A stretch of DNA of 64,000 bases from Methylocystis echinoides (GCF_040687965.1 NZ_CP156086.1:1-64000); one strand, 5' to 3'. Positions 44,006-53,347 are shown, numbered from the stretch's first letter. A program made the numbers and translations. Notes: generated by a model from the letters alone, not told the origin.

Positions 44006-44623
44006 CTAGCGCTGACGGATGGCGACCGTCGAGGCCGCCTCCAGGATGCGGCCCAGACGTCTGGCGCTGATCTTGACGGAAACGAGCGTGGGAAGCGCGC
44101 CGGCGTTGCGCCAGCCGCCGCTCCAGGCCGGGGACTGGTCCTGCTGCGGCGCGCCGAAATAGGCGATCTCCAAGGCGGCGAGGCCGCGAAGAAGAACGGT
44201 TTTTCGCATCGTCGCGCGGGTTGGGGCCAGGCCCTCTTGCGGCCGGTAGATTTTCGTCCACACGGCGAGTTCGTCGCCGCCCTCGCTTCCGATCTCCGTC
44301 AAGATGAGCCCGCCCCATTGCGCGCCGCCCTCGCTCAGCATGACGAAGCGGCAGAATGTGGCGGCCCCGAGAAAGACGGGCGCCGGCTCGGACTGCCCGC
44401 GTTGGGTCTGTTCCGGGTGAACGAGAAAGCTTCTCGCAACGAGCGATGAAACCGCCCGCGCCGCGCTCTCGATCTCGTCCAGCGCCTCGCTCGCGCGGCT
44501 GGTTTCCCAACTTCGTCGGCCAAGGTTTACGCCGCCCATGAGCGACGCCGTGATCAGGGCGACGAGACTGATCGCCAGCAGCAGTTCGAGAAGGGTGAAA
44601 CCATTCCGGCCCGGTCGCTTCAT
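44006..44623 (-). CDS. gspJ: Type II secretion minor pseudopilin GspJ
   Basis: The 205-residue product has a short prepilin leader MKRPGRNG/FTLLELLLAISL, and the GspJ-type body includes a conserved FLVHPEQTQ segment and RGLAALEIAYFG. It is a component of the pseudopilus tip complex. The start overlaps the gspI stop by 4 nt (ATGA). It is the last gene of the minus-strand block E-F-H-I-J. Confidence 0.88.
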   Translation of the reverse strand: MKRPGRNGFTLLELLLAISLVALITASLMGGVNLGRRSWETSRASEALDEIESAARAVSSLVARSFLVHPEQTQRGQSEPAPVFLGAATFCRFVMLSEGGAQWGGLILTEIGSEGGDELAVWTKIYRPQEGLAPTRATMRKTVLLRGLAALEIAYFGAPQQDQSPAWSGGWRNAGALPTLVSVKISARRLGRILEAASTVAIRQR

Positions 44624-45030
44624 GGCGCGGCGGGCTCCTCGACCGGCCTGATCTTTACGGCGGACAGCGTGAAGCTCTCTCCGTAACCCGACGGCTTCCG
44701 GATGACGAGGCGCGCATGAAAGCTCGTCAGCGCCGGCCGCCCGCTCGCGTCGGCGACGCTTCGCCCCGGCGTGACGGACAGCGACCAGTGGAGGCCGTCG
44801 GGATAGCGGCCGCTCGATTCGCCGAAGGGCGTGGGTCCGTCGACGCCGAGCGCATCGAGCTGCGAAGCGCCCTGCCGCGCCGCGCGCATGAGAAAATCGG
44901 CGCGCGCCTGGTTGCGCACGCCGCCGCTCACCCCATTGAGGAGCTGCCCGAGCGTCATCGCCAATATCGCGAAGGCGGCGAGGGCTTCGATCAGTGAAAA
45001 GCCCCGCCGCGATGTCAGCTGACGGCGCAT
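44620..45030 (-). CDS. gspI: Type II secretion minor pseudopilin GspI
   Basis: The 136-residue product has the leader RRG/FSLIEALAAFAILAM with Glu at +5. Family-type GspI features are ADFLMRAARQGASQLDALG and a small beta domain. It nucleates tip assembly with GspJ and GspK. It overlaps gspH by 16 nt and gspJ by 4 nt. Confidence 0.88.
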   Translation of the reverse strand: MRRQLTSRRGFSLIEALAAFAILAMTLGQLLNGVSGGVRNQARADFLMRAARQGASQLDALGVDGPTPFGESSGRYPDGLHWSLSVTPGRSVADASGRPALTSFHARLVIRKPSGYGESFTLSAVKIRPVEEPAAP

Positions 45031-45476
45031 CTGGCCTCGCCCGTCAGCCAGTTGACGGCGATGGTCGCCCGCGCGTCCGGCGTCTGCAGCGTCATGTCGC
45101 CGCCCGTCGAGCCGCCGTCGGGAAAGAAGGCGATGGCGCCGCGCGGCGGCGTCAGTTGCGGGGCGCCGGCGACGTTAAGGGTGATCAGCGCCTCGGGAGG
45201 AAAACGCCCGGGCGCGCCGACGGGCGACGCATAGGCGTTGCGCGCGAGATCGATGACGATGGAGGTCTCGCTGTTGGTGGCGATGGCGCGGGCGCGCGCC
45301 GCGCGCAGCGTCGCGCAGAAATTTCTGGCCGCGATCTCCAGCCGCATGCGCGCGGACGGCGGCCGCAGGCGTTGCGCCGCCGCTCCGGCGACGAGGGCGA
45401 TCAGCGCCATCACCACGACCGCCTCGAGCAAGGTGAATCCTTGCCGGCGCTCCAGACCTTTCGGAAGCCGCCTCAT
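45015..45476 (-). CDS. gspH: Type II secretion minor pseudopilin GspH
   Basis: The 153-residue product has the prepilin motif RRQG/FTLLEAVVVMALIALV, then ARNFCATLRAARARAIATNSE, the usual helix of GspH/FimT proteins, and GAIAFFPDGGSTGGDMTL near the C-terminus, the GspH-domain hallmark. It links tip and shaft of the pseudopilus. Its start overlaps the gspF stop by 4 nt. Confidence 0.9.
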   Translation of the reverse strand: MRRLPKGLERRQGFTLLEAVVVMALIALVAGAAAQRLRPPSARMRLEIAARNFCATLRAARARAIATNSETSIVIDLARNAYASPVGAPGRFPPEALITLNVAGAPQLTPPRGAIAFFPDGGSTGGDMTLQTPDARATIAVNWLTGEARCAVS

Positions 45477-46687
45477 TTCGCCGCGAGATCGTTGATGCTG
45501 AGCACGGCGTCCATCACCGTCATGATCAGCCCGCCGACAACGGCGGCGATGGCGATGGTCAGAGCGGGGGTGAGCAGTCCCATCGCCCGCTCGATCGAGC
45601 GTTGCGTCTGGCGCTCGAACATGGCGGCGACGCGCAGGAGCATCTCGCCAAGTTGCGCCGTCTCTTCGCCGATGGCGATCATCTGCGTCGCCGCGGGCGG
45701 CAAATGGGGCACGCCCGAAAGCGCGCTGCTGAGATTGGAGCCGCCGCGCACCGCCTCGATAACGCCGGCGAGTTCATGATTGAAAAAACTGTCGGACACC
45801 GCCGCGCGCGCGCTTTCGAGGCCCTGCAAGAGCGGAACGCCGGCTTTCAGCATCGCGCCGAGGGTGCGGGAGAAGCGCAGCGCGGCGAATTGCGACAGCA
45901 AACCGCCGATCACCGGGAGGCGAAGGTAGAACCGCGCGATCGCGATCCGCCAGGCGGGCCGGGATCGCGCCATTCTGTAGAAGAGCGCGACGCTCGCGGC
46001 GACGGCGCTGAGCGCGAAAGCGACGACCCCGGCGTTGGCCTCCATATCCAGAATGAACTGAAGCCCGGGCGGCATGTCCTTGCCATTGTCGGCGAAGATC
46101 GGGGCGACGCTGGGAACCAGCGTGCCGAGCACGACGCCCGTCGAGATCACGGCGAGCGTCATCAGCAGCGCCGGATAGATGAGGGCGCTCTGAATGCGCG
46201 CTTTCAGTTCGAGACGCCGCTCGAGCATCTCGGCGAGATCGGCGAGCGCAGGCCCGACGCGTCCGACGGCCTCCCCCTCCCGCACGACATTGACATAGTC
46301 CGGCGCGAATAGGTCGGGTCGACTCGACAAGGCGTCGGAGAGCGACGCGCCCTCGACGATCCGCGTCAGGATCTCTTGCGCCAAAGCCCGCAGCGGCGCG
46401 GCGGGGCTCTGCGCGGCGAGGATGCGCAGGCTCTGATCGAGCGGCACGTCGGCCTGTTCGAGCGTGGCGAACTCCCGCGTGAAAGACGCGATCTGCGCGG
46501 CGTTGGGGCCGCTCTTGAAAAAGGCGCGCCGGGCGATGGCGGCGGCCGGCTCCGCCGCCTGCGTCTCGAAGGGCGTCAGCCCGCGGCGAAACAGCGCGTC
46601 TTCGGCCGCCTCGCCGCTCGGCGCCTCTATGTCGCCCTCGACGAGATCGCCCGAGCCGCTATAGGCGCGATAGTGGAAGATCGGCAT
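45473..46687 (-). CDS. gspF: Type II secretion inner-membrane platform protein GspF
   Basis: The 404-residue product has two GspF cytosolic domains (about 70-190 and 270-395), each before or between TM segments. Characteristic segments are FTREFATLEQADVPLDQSLRIL, SRTLGAMLKAGVPLLQGLESAR, and MIAIGEETAQLGEMLLRVA. It transmits motion of the GspE ATPase to pseudopilus assembly. It lies 6 nt downstream of gspE. Confidence 0.95.
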   Translation of the reverse strand: MPIFHYRAYSGSGDLVEGDIEAPSGEAAEDALFRRGLTPFETQAAEPAAAIARRAFFKSGPNAAQIASFTREFATLEQADVPLDQSLRILAAQSPAAPLRALAQEILTRIVEGASLSDALSSRPDLFAPDYVNVVREGEAVGRVGPALADLAEMLERRLELKARIQSALIYPALLMTLAVISTGVVLGTLVPSVAPIFADNGKDMPPGLQFILDMEANAGVVAFALSAVAASVALFYRMARSRPAWRIAIARFYLRLPVIGGLLSQFAALRFSRTLGAMLKAGVPLLQGLESARAAVSDSFFNHELAGVIEAVRGGSNLSSALSGVPHLPPAATQMIAIGEETAQLGEMLLRVAAMFERQTQRSIERAMGLLTPALTIAIAAVVGGLIMTVMDAVLSINDLAAK

Positions 46688-46693
46688 TTAGCG

Positions 46694-48448
46694 TCAATCC
46701 ATGCGTGTGACGCGCGCGACTTCGTCGAGGGTCGTCTCGCCGCGCCAGGCCTTGGTCATGCCGCACTGATACATGGTCGTCATGCCGCTTTCGCGGGCCA
46801 CGGCCTCCAGCGTCGCGTCCGGCGCGTTCTCGCAGACGAGGCGCTGCAGGCGGTCGTTCATGATGAGAAGCTCGGCGATCGTCGATCGGCCCGCGTAGCC
46901 CAGTTGGCGGCAGTGGGGGCAGCCCTTGGCCGCGGACAGCCGGTCGCTCCCGGCGGCGAAGCGCTCTCCTGCAAATTGCGCGCGGAGCTGCGCGCGCGTT
47001 TCGAGCGGCGTCGCGCAGGCCGGGCACAGGCGACGGACCAGCCGCTGCGCCAGAACCGCCTTCACCGTCGAGGCGATGAGATAATTCTCCACGCCCATGT
47101 CGACGAGCCGCGTGATCGACGCGGCGGCGCTGTTGGTGTGCAAGGTCGAGAACACGAGGTGGCCGGTGAGCGACGCCTGAATGGCGATGCGCGCCGTCGC
47201 GGCGTCGCGAATCTCGCCGATCATGACGATGTCGGGGTCCTGGCGCAAAATGGCGCGCAGCGTAGTGGGAAAGTCGAGCCCGATCCCGGGTTGCACCTGC
47301 ACCTGATTGACGCCCGGGAGCTGATATTCGATCGGGTCTTCGACGGTGAAGACCTTGACGTCGGGCGTGGTCAGCTCCTTGAGCGCCGTGTAAAGCGTCG
47401 TCGTCTTGCCCGACCCCGTGGGGCCGGTGACGAGGACGATGCCGTTTGGATTGCGCATCGCCTCGCGCAACTGCGCCGTCGTCTCCGGCTCGAATCCCAG
47501 CCTGTCGAAATCGAGCGCGATCTGACTGCGGTCGAGAATGCGCAGGACGATGCTTTCGCCATGCGCCGTCGGCAGCGTCGAGACGCGAAAATCAATGTCC
47601 ACGCCGCGAATGGCGAGCTTGATGCGCCCATCCTGCGGCAGGCGGCGTTCGGCGATGTCGAGCCGCGCCATGATCTTGATGCGCGACGCAATCGCGGCCT
47701 TCAAGCCCGGCGGCAGGATCTCGGCCGAGTGCAGCGCGCCGTCGATCGGGTAACGAACCTGCACGGCGTCGAGCGATGGCTCGATATGAATGTCCGACGC
47801 GCGCGCTTCGATGGCGTCGGCGATGATTTCATTGACGCGGCGCACCACGGGCGCCTCATTGGCGATGTCGCGCAGGCGCTGGAGGTCGTATTCGCTGGCG
47901 TCATTGGCGCGCAGATCGTTTTCGATGAAGGCGACGCCCTGGCGCGGCGCGCCATAGAGCGACGACCACGCCTTTTCGAACTGCGAGGGCGGGATGAGGC
48001 GCAGGTCGATGTCGTAGCCCGTCGCATAGGACAAAGCGCGCACCGGATCGAGGTCGAGCGGATCGATGACCGCGAGAGTCAACCGCCGCCCCTCGACCGA
48101 GAGCGGCAACAGGCCGTTGGCGTGGATGAATTTCTCGGGAACGTCGCCGCACAGGGGAGGTTGGAGCGGAATTTCCGCGGGCTCGATGCGCGGAATCTCG
48201 AGGAATTTGGCGAGATGGGCGCAAAGATCCGCCTCTGGAACGAGGCCGAGCTTCGTCAGCACATGATCGAAGCGCTCGCCGCTCTGCGCCGCTGCGCGAA
48301 GCGACCGCTGCAACGCCAGCTCGTCGATCGCCTTCTCCTCGACGAGGAAGGCCCCGAAGCCCGCCGCGAAATCGGCGTCGCTTCCGGGCGGCGAATGTTT
48401 GGCCGCGGCATCGCCGGTTGCATCGCCGGCCAGAAGTTGCGTTCTCAT
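46694..48448 (-). CDS. gspE: Type II secretion ATPase GspE
   Basis: The 584-residue cytosolic hexameric ATPase has an N1E domain contacting GspL, Walker A GPTGSGKTTT at about 341-350, Asp and His boxes (EDPIEYQLPGVNQVQV, GEIRDAATARIAIQASLTGH), and the tetracysteine zinc motif CPACAT...CPHC (about 475-520). RBS AAAGGG precedes ATG 48448. It heads the minus-strand block and is divergent from gspL, with 242 nt between that hold promoters but no gene. Confidence 0.96.
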   Translation of the reverse strand: MRTQLLAGDATGDAAAKHSPPGSDADFAAGFGAFLVEEKAIDELALQRSLRAAAQSGERFDHVLTKLGLVPEADLCAHLAKFLEIPRIEPAEIPLQPPLCGDVPEKFIHANGLLPLSVEGRRLTLAVIDPLDLDPVRALSYATGYDIDLRLIPPSQFEKAWSSLYGAPRQGVAFIENDLRANDASEYDLQRLRDIANEAPVVRRVNEIIADAIEARASDIHIEPSLDAVQVRYPIDGALHSAEILPPGLKAAIASRIKIMARLDIAERRLPQDGRIKLAIRGVDIDFRVSTLPTAHGESIVLRILDRSQIALDFDRLGFEPETTAQLREAMRNPNGIVLVTGPTGSGKTTTLYTALKELTTPDVKVFTVEDPIEYQLPGVNQVQVQPGIGLDFPTTLRAILRQDPDIVMIGEIRDAATARIAIQASLTGHLVFSTLHTNSAAASITRLVDMGVENYLIASTVKAVLAQRLVRRLCPACATPLETRAQLRAQFAGERFAAGSDRLSAAKGCPHCRQLGYAGRSTIAELLIMNDRLQRLVCENAPDATLEAVARESGMTTMYQCGMTKAWRGETTLDEVARVTRMD

Positions 48449-48690
48449 CGACAGCCCTTTGCAGCGTCCGCGCGCCGATCAACGCTTCGGGTCAGGATGA
48501 CATATTTGCGGGTCCGAAGACAGCCGCGCGCGCACCATCGCGTTTGCGCTTCTATCCCCTTTCGAGCATGAAAGATTTTGCTCCAGGCGCCCGATGTGGG
48601 CCATCTCGACGAACGCTTTTTCTCCGGCCTGATTGCCTCGCCTCGCGTCGGCGGCTATTTTGAGGCGTCGCAACTGTCGGGGTCTTTCGA

Positions 48691-49815
48691 GTGGCGAGCG
48701 CGTTGTGGACGCAAGACAATCTCGGACATTCGCTGAAGACGGCCGCGCAGCGGCTCCTCGCCTGGTATCGGCGTGAATTTTTCAGCCTCTTCTCGCCGGG
48801 GACGATCGCCTGGCTGACCGACCGCGGCGATCGGCGCCTGATTTTGAAGGCCGGCGAGCGCGATCTCTCTTGCGTCGACGCGCGCGGCGCGCCTCTTTGG
48901 CGTCTTTCCGGCGACGAAGTCGCGTCCGCGTCGCTCGAAGGGGCGCTCGGCCGTCGCGGTCTGACGCGCAACGCCGTCCGGGTCGGACTCGAGATCGAGA
49001 CCCGCGCTTTCTTCGTGCGCCGCTTCGACATTCCCAACGCCGCCGTCGCCAATCTGCCGAAGCTTCTGATCGCCGACATTGAACGCAAGACCCCTTTTCG
49101 GGTCGCGGACGTGCTTTACGGCCATACGATCGCCAGGCTCCCGACGACGCCGGACAAGTCTCGCGTGAGCCTGTGGATCCTGCGGCGCGACATCGTCGCG
49201 GAGACGGTCGAACGCGCGGGCCTCGCGGTCTCGGACATCGCTTTCATCCGGCCCTGTGGCGAGGGCGACGAAGAACCCCCCGTCATCCGCCTCGCGGCGA
49301 CACAGGGGACGTCCCATCGGCTCCGCAACATTGCGCTCGGGCTCTTCATGGCGACGGCGATCTTCACGGCGACGGGCGTCGGCGTCACGCTGTGGCGCCA
49401 AGACGCGCTCATTGCGGAACTGGACGCGAAGATACAGGACATGTCGGCGCGCGCCGCCCGCGTGCGGCAGGTGGTGGATCGCGCCTCCTCGGAGAGCCGG
49501 CTGCTCGCGGTGCTGCGCAGCGCCCGCCGGAACGGCCCGCAATTTGGCGACCTATGGGAGGAGGTCGCGCGCATCCTCCCCGACAGCGCCTATGTCACCG
49601 ATTTGCGCTTGAGTGAAACACAGACCAATGAGCGGGCGGTCGACATCATCGGCTTTGCGAGTTCCGCAGTCGGTCTCCCCGCCCTTTTCGATCATTCGCC
49701 GCTTTTCAGCGATGCGGCGCTCACGGCGCCCATCACGCCCGACCCGCGCGAAAAGCGCGAGGGCTTTTCGTTGCAGGCCAAACTGGAACAACAGAAGCCG
49801 GCGGGCGGCAGATGA
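48691..49815 (+). CDS. gspL: Type II secretion protein GspL
   Basis: GspL recruits GspE to the membrane. The 374-residue product has a cytosolic actin-like N-domain (GTIAWLTDRGDRRLI onward), one TM helix at about 212-232 (NIALGLFMATAIFTATGVGV), then a coiled-coil and a PilN-like ferredoxin fold with ILPDSAYVTDLRLSE. GTG 48691 is the start. It overlaps gspM by 4 nt. Confidence 0.85.
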   Translation: MASALWTQDNLGHSLKTAAQRLLAWYRREFFSLFSPGTIAWLTDRGDRRLILKAGERDLSCVDARGAPLWRLSGDEVASASLEGALGRRGLTRNAVRVGLEIETRAFFVRRFDIPNAAVANLPKLLIADIERKTPFRVADVLYGHTIARLPTTPDKSRVSLWILRRDIVAETVERAGLAVSDIAFIRPCGEGDEEPPVIRLAATQGTSHRLRNIALGLFMATAIFTATGVGVTLWRQDALIAELDAKIQDMSARAARVRQVVDRASSESRLLAVLRSARRNGPQFGDLWEEVARILPDSAYVTDLRLSETQTNERAVDIIGFASSAVGLPALFDHSPLFSDAALTAPITPDPREKREGFSLQAKLEQQKPAGGR

Positions 49816-50420
49816 CGCGGCGTCTCGCCTGGCCCCTGACCTCGCGCGCGCTGCGTCAGGCGCCGGCCGGGCGTCGCGCCGTCTTCGCTGGCGTCAATCT
49901 GCTGGCCCTGGCGCTTTTCTATCTCCTGTGCATCGAACCCGCGCGCCGCCTGATCGCAACCGGCGCCGAGGCTGTCGCCGAACGGCGTCAGACGCTCGCC
50001 CGCTATGAGGCCGTGGTCGCCCATGAAGAGCAGATTCAGGCCTACGCCCGGCAAGTCTCCGACATCAATGGTCGCGGCGAACTCCTGGACGGCGACGGCG
50101 ACGGCGTCATCGACGCCAATCTGCAGGCGCGGCTGAAGACGCTCGCGGAAGCCTCGCAGGTCACGGTCAGGTCGATCCAGGTGTTGCCCCCAAAACCGTT
50201 CGAGGGCGTGACGCTGGTCGGCGCGCGGCTCAATGTTTCGGGCTCCTATGACAATATCCACGCACTGGCGCGCGCCCTCGAGGGCGAGCCGCCCTTGCTG
50301 CTCATCACCGGGGCGAGCATTCGCAACCAGGCGATGTTTTGGGGCATGCCGCGGCAGAGCGAAGAACTGGAAGCGCAATTCGACGTTTTCGGCGGCGCGC
50401 CGAAAAAGGGCCGCCCATGA
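49812..50420 (+). CDS. gspM: Type II secretion protein GspM
   Basis: The 202-residue product has a single N-terminal TM helix (FAGVNLLALALFYLLCI), a helical stretch, and a ferredoxin-like periplasmic domain (VTVRSIQVLPPKPFEGVTLV, GSYDNIHALARALEGE). It stabilises GspL. The start overlaps the gspL stop (ATGA). The stop overlaps a mini-ORF created by a 17-bp tandem duplication. Confidence 0.85.
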   Translation: MTRRLAWPLTSRALRQAPAGRRAVFAGVNLLALALFYLLCIEPARRLIATGAEAVAERRQTLARYEAVVAHEEQIQAYARQVSDINGRGELLDGDGDGVIDANLQARLKTLAEASQVTVRSIQVLPPKPFEGVTLVGARLNVSGSYDNIHALARALEGEPPLLLITGASIRNQAMFWGMPRQSEELEAQFDVFGGAPKKGRP

Positions 50421-50437
50421 AAAACGGCCGCCCATGA
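50417..50437 (+). other. Six-codon mini-ORF at the gspM/gspN junction created by a 17-bp duplication
   Basis: GGCCGCCCATGAA occurs at 50409-50421 and again at 50426-50438. The first ATG (50417) overlaps the gspM stop and reads MKNGRP then TGA at 50435-50437. That TGA in turn overlaps the gspN ATG at 50434. The result is a chain of two ATGA couplings where one is normal. Confidence 0.7.
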
Positions 50438-51054
50438 AGCGCGATAATGCGATCCTGCGCATCGCCGCAGTGACGAAAAATGCGCCGTCGCGGTTCTTCA
50501 GACTCACGCGCTCGCCGCTTTCGCCCCTCTCGGCGATCGGCCTCGCGGTCTTGACCGCCTTTACCTGTGGGGCGGGCTTCTTCGCCCTCTACGCCGCCGT
50601 CAGCCCGGTGGAGAGCGACGGTTTCGTCAACGTCGCCGACTGGACGCCGCCGACCCTGGGCGTCGTCGACCTTTATCCGCCAAAGCCGGCCTCGGCCGAC
50701 ACGGAGTCCCTTTCGCGGCCGATCTTCGCGAAGGACCGCAAGCCGGCGTCGAAGACCGCGGCTTCCGCGACGGAGGCTGTCGTCGAGGGGCCGACCGGCG
50801 TGACGGTCGCCGCAATCGTACGACACAACAATGCGACAAAGGCGTTCCTCGTCTCACCGGATGCGCCCGACGGCGAATGGCGAAAGGTCGGCGACGCCGT
50901 CGAGGCCTGGACGGTGACCTCCATCACGGCGACGGAGGTCGTTCTCGAGAGCGGCGGACAATTGAGCAAACTGAAGTTATATGGCGAGGCGACGCCAGAC
51001 GCCGGAAGCGAGGCCCCCGCTGACGACGCCAATGCCGATCCTGCGTCCAGATAA
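50434..51054 (+). CDS. GspN/GspC-like type II secretion protein
   Basis: The 206-residue product has one N-terminal TM helix (LSAIGLAVLTAFTCGAGFFALYA) and a periplasmic HR-type domain: RPIFAKDRKP, then TVAAIVRHNNATKAFLVSP, WRKVGDAVEAWTVTSI, and VLESGGQLSKLKLYG, as in GspC HR domains and the short GspN proteins. It probably links the inner platform to the secretin N0 domain. No other gspC candidate exists in the window, so this is the best one. The start is coupled to gspM through the mini-ORF. Confidence 0.78.
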   Translation: MKRDNAILRIAAVTKNAPSRFFRLTRSPLSPLSAIGLAVLTAFTCGAGFFALYAAVSPVESDGFVNVADWTPPTLGVVDLYPPKPASADTESLSRPIFAKDRKPASKTAASATEAVVEGPTGVTVAAIVRHNNATKAFLVSPDAPDGEWRKVGDAVEAWTVTSITATEVVLESGGQLSKLKLYGEATPDAGSEAPADDANADPASR

Positions 51055-51199
51055 AGCCCCTCCGAGCGTCTCTCTCCACCCGCTCGCCGCGCGCCGGCGC
51101 TCGAGCGGGACGCCGGCGATCGAAACGCAAAGAGTGCGCATATCGTCGGCGCCTGTCGCGCTGTCGTCATTGTCTCAGTTGCGATCTCGCGCGGGCGCG

Positions 51200-51535
51200 C
51201 TAATAATCTCTGCTGCGCTTGCGTCCGCTGCCGTAAGCGCTTTCGTCGCGATCGCGGCGGCCGACGCGCTCGTCCCGGGCCTCGAACTCCTTTTGAGTCA
51301 GGCGGAATTTCTTGTTGAAGGTCAGATCGTATCTGCCGTCGCGGCACATGGCGTCATCGATCTCGTATTTGCCGTCGTCGAACTCCATTTTGCCGCCGCG
51401 GCAACCCATGTCCTGAAGCGCCGAGCGCAGGCTTGATTTTTCGGCGCTCGTCAACGCCCGGTCCGCGAAAGCCGGCGCCGTGAGAAGCCCCAACACGCTC
51501 AGCAGGGCGAAAGATGAAAGGTGAAGGCGACGCAT
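51200..51535 (-). CDS. Exported PepSY-like domain protein
   Basis: The 111-residue product has a signal peptide (MRRLHLSSFALLSVLGLLTAPAFA), then a PepSY-like repeat with GCRGGKMEFDDGKYEIDDAMCRDGRYDL as a beta-hairpin carrying two Cys, and a charged Arg/Asp tail. RBS AAAGGAG precedes ATG 51535. PepSY domains inhibit proteases or sense the envelope; the specific role is unknown. Confidence 0.7.
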   Translation of the reverse strand: MRRLHLSSFALLSVLGLLTAPAFADRALTSAEKSSLRSALQDMGCRGGKMEFDDGKYEIDDAMCRDGRYDLTFNKKFRLTQKEFEARDERVGRRDRDESAYGSGRKRSRDY

Positions 51536-51794
51536 GAGGCGCTCCTTTCTGCTTGCGGGTAAATAGGACGGCTGCGGCCACGCAGTCGCATCTGCGAATG
51601 CCTGGTCCTGCATCCATATTAGGCGGCGCAAGCAAACGAAAAGGCGCCAATCGACCGACGTCGGGTAAAAACGCGCGTTAGCGCCGCGCGTCAGCCACGC
51701 GAGGACCGCGCCATTGCCAGCCGGGCCTGCGCATCTAATTAATCGTAGCTCTCGCGGCGTTGTTTGCAGCTTACCGGCGGACTGGAGAGCAACC

Positions 51795-52184
51795 GTGGCT
51801 TATGCTGTCGTCTACGGCGCTGATCGGCGGATCAGCAGAGCGGACACTGCGACGCAATGCCTCGGGCTCGTGAAGCGGCTACAGAGCAGGGCTGAATCCA
51901 ACATCCAGGTTTTCGATGACGCCGGGGCCGAGTTGAGGCTCGGCGAGCTCGAGACGCGCCACAAGAAGGAAGTGGAAGCGACATACCGCAGCGAAGACCC
52001 AAGCGACAAGCACGCTCTGCCTGTGGGATCGAGAATGCGAAGGCTTGAACAGCATGACGTTGCGAGCGCGTCGAGGTCAGGATGGGTCACGAGCGTGTTG
52101 CTTCTGACCGTCACCGTTCCGATTGGAGCCGCCATAGTCGTTCGTTGGTTGCGTGAAAAGCTTGTGCAAAGAGAGAGGCCGTGA
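51795..52184 (+). CDS. Hypothetical tail-anchored protein
   Basis: The predicted protein has 129 residues: a soluble N-terminal part (SRADTATQCLGLVKRLQSRAESNIQVFD) resembling small sensor-like ORFs of this clade, and one C-terminal TM helix (VTSVLLLTVTVPIGAAIVV) followed by a basic tail. GTG 51795 follows TGGAGAG. It is convergent with the polyamine-binding-protein gene with a 14-nt gap. No family is recognised. Confidence 0.5.
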   Translation: MAYAVVYGADRRISRADTATQCLGLVKRLQSRAESNIQVFDDAGAELRLGELETRHKKEVEATYRSEDPSDKHALPVGSRMRRLEQHDVASASRSGWVTSVLLLTVTVPIGAAIVVRWLREKLVQRERP

Positions 52185-52198
52185 AAAGCTCTTTGCCG

Positions 52199-53347
52199 CT
52201 ATTTCATGCGCACCCATTCGCGCAGGAAGGCGTCCCGCGTTCGGGCATAGGTTTGCTCGGGCACGAAAAGCCTCTCGACGACGGCGGCGTCGGGATAAAC
52301 GGACTTGTTGCCCGAGATGCTTTTGTCCACGAGAGGCTTCGACGCGAAAATTCCGTTCGCCGCATGCGTGAAGTCGGTGTTCCGGGCGGCGATCTCCGGA
52401 CGCAGGAGGAAGTCGATGAACCGATAGGCTTCCGCGACATGCGGCGCGGCTTTCGGGATTGCGAGATTATCCATCAGGACCGGGGCGCCTTCGCGGGGAA
52501 GCACGTAATTGATCTCAGCCCCGTTATTTGCTTCCCGGGCCTGATCGCGGGCGCGAAAGCCGTCGAGGGAATAGCCGACGGCGAGGCAGATTTCGCCATT
52601 CGCCAGAGCGGCGACGAAGTTCGACGCGTCGAGCTTCTTCACATCGCGTAAGACGGCGCCCAACATGTCGCCCGCACGTTTGAGATCTGTTTCATGCGAC
52701 AGGCCAGCGGCGGACTTCCAGTCAGACCACAAATATCGCCGCGCGATCGCCAGCAGATATTCGCGGTCGTCGACGACGCCGACGCCGCAGTTCGAGAATT
52801 TGCGCAAAGAGTCGGGCTTGAACAGCACGCTCCATGAATCGAAGGGCGGCGAAGCGAGGGACCGCGCCGATGCGCGACGCGACGCGACGGCTTCGACATT
52901 GCTTCTTATTTTCTCGGCGTTGTAAGAAATGCCGAGGGTAAACCACATGTAGTTGACGGCAAACCGGTTGCCGATGTCATAGGCGGAAAGAAGCTGCATG
53001 ATTTCAGGCCAGAGATATTTTCTATTGGGAAGCCTGTTTTCGTCGAGCTTCTGATAGACGCCGGCTGCAATCTGTTTCGAAAGAGCCGGACCGGACACGA
53101 TGACGACGTCGAAGGTTTCCTTCCCCGCCTTGAGCCTTCTCTCGAGCGCGGCGTCTGAATTGTACGAGTCGTAGGTAACCTCGATCCCGGTTTCCTCGGT
53201 AAAGTCAGCGATGACGTCGGGATCGATGTAGTCGTTCCAGCCGAGCACATTGACGATCTGCGCCTGTCCGGGCGCGGGAAAGGCGCAAAGCGTCAGAAGC
53301 CAGGCCAGCCAAACGGCGGCGGTGCGGGATAATCTCAATATGGTCAT
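52199..53347 (-). CDS. Polyamine-type ABC transporter substrate-binding protein (PotF-like)
   Basis: The 382-residue product has a signal peptide (VWLAWLLTLCAFPAPGQAQ), then the PotD/PotF pattern: VNVLGWNDYIDPDVIADFTEETGI, DVVIVSGPALSKQIAAG, WFTLGISYN, and PEIAARNTDFTHAANG. It binds putrescine- or spermidine-like ligands in the periplasm. No permease or ATPase gene lies nearby, so it may supply a distant transporter or a periplasmic amine-oxidising system such as those at 34.8-38.3 kb. Confidence 0.88.
   Translation of the reverse strand: MTILRLSRTAAVWLAWLLTLCAFPAPGQAQIVNVLGWNDYIDPDVIADFTEETGIEVTYDSYNSDAALERRLKAGKETFDVVIVSGPALSKQIAAGVYQKLDENRLPNRKYLWPEIMQLLSAYDIGNRFAVNYMWFTLGISYNAEKIRSNVEAVASRRASARSLASPPFDSWSVLFKPDSLRKFSNCGVGVVDDREYLLAIARRYLWSDWKSAAGLSHETDLKRAGDMLGAVLRDVKKLDASNFVAALANGEICLAVGYSLDGFRARDQAREANNGAEINYVLPREGAPVLMDNLAIPKAAPHVAEAYRFIDFLLRPEIAARNTDFTHAANGIFASKPLVDKSISGNKSVYPDAAVVERLFVPEQTYARTRDAFLREWVRMK

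Noticed and set aside
46376-48571. Long plus-strand open frame (731 codons) opposite gspE and gspF
   Set aside because: gspE and gspF on the minus strand carry all expected motifs; the opposite frame is a by-product of GC-rich codon use.
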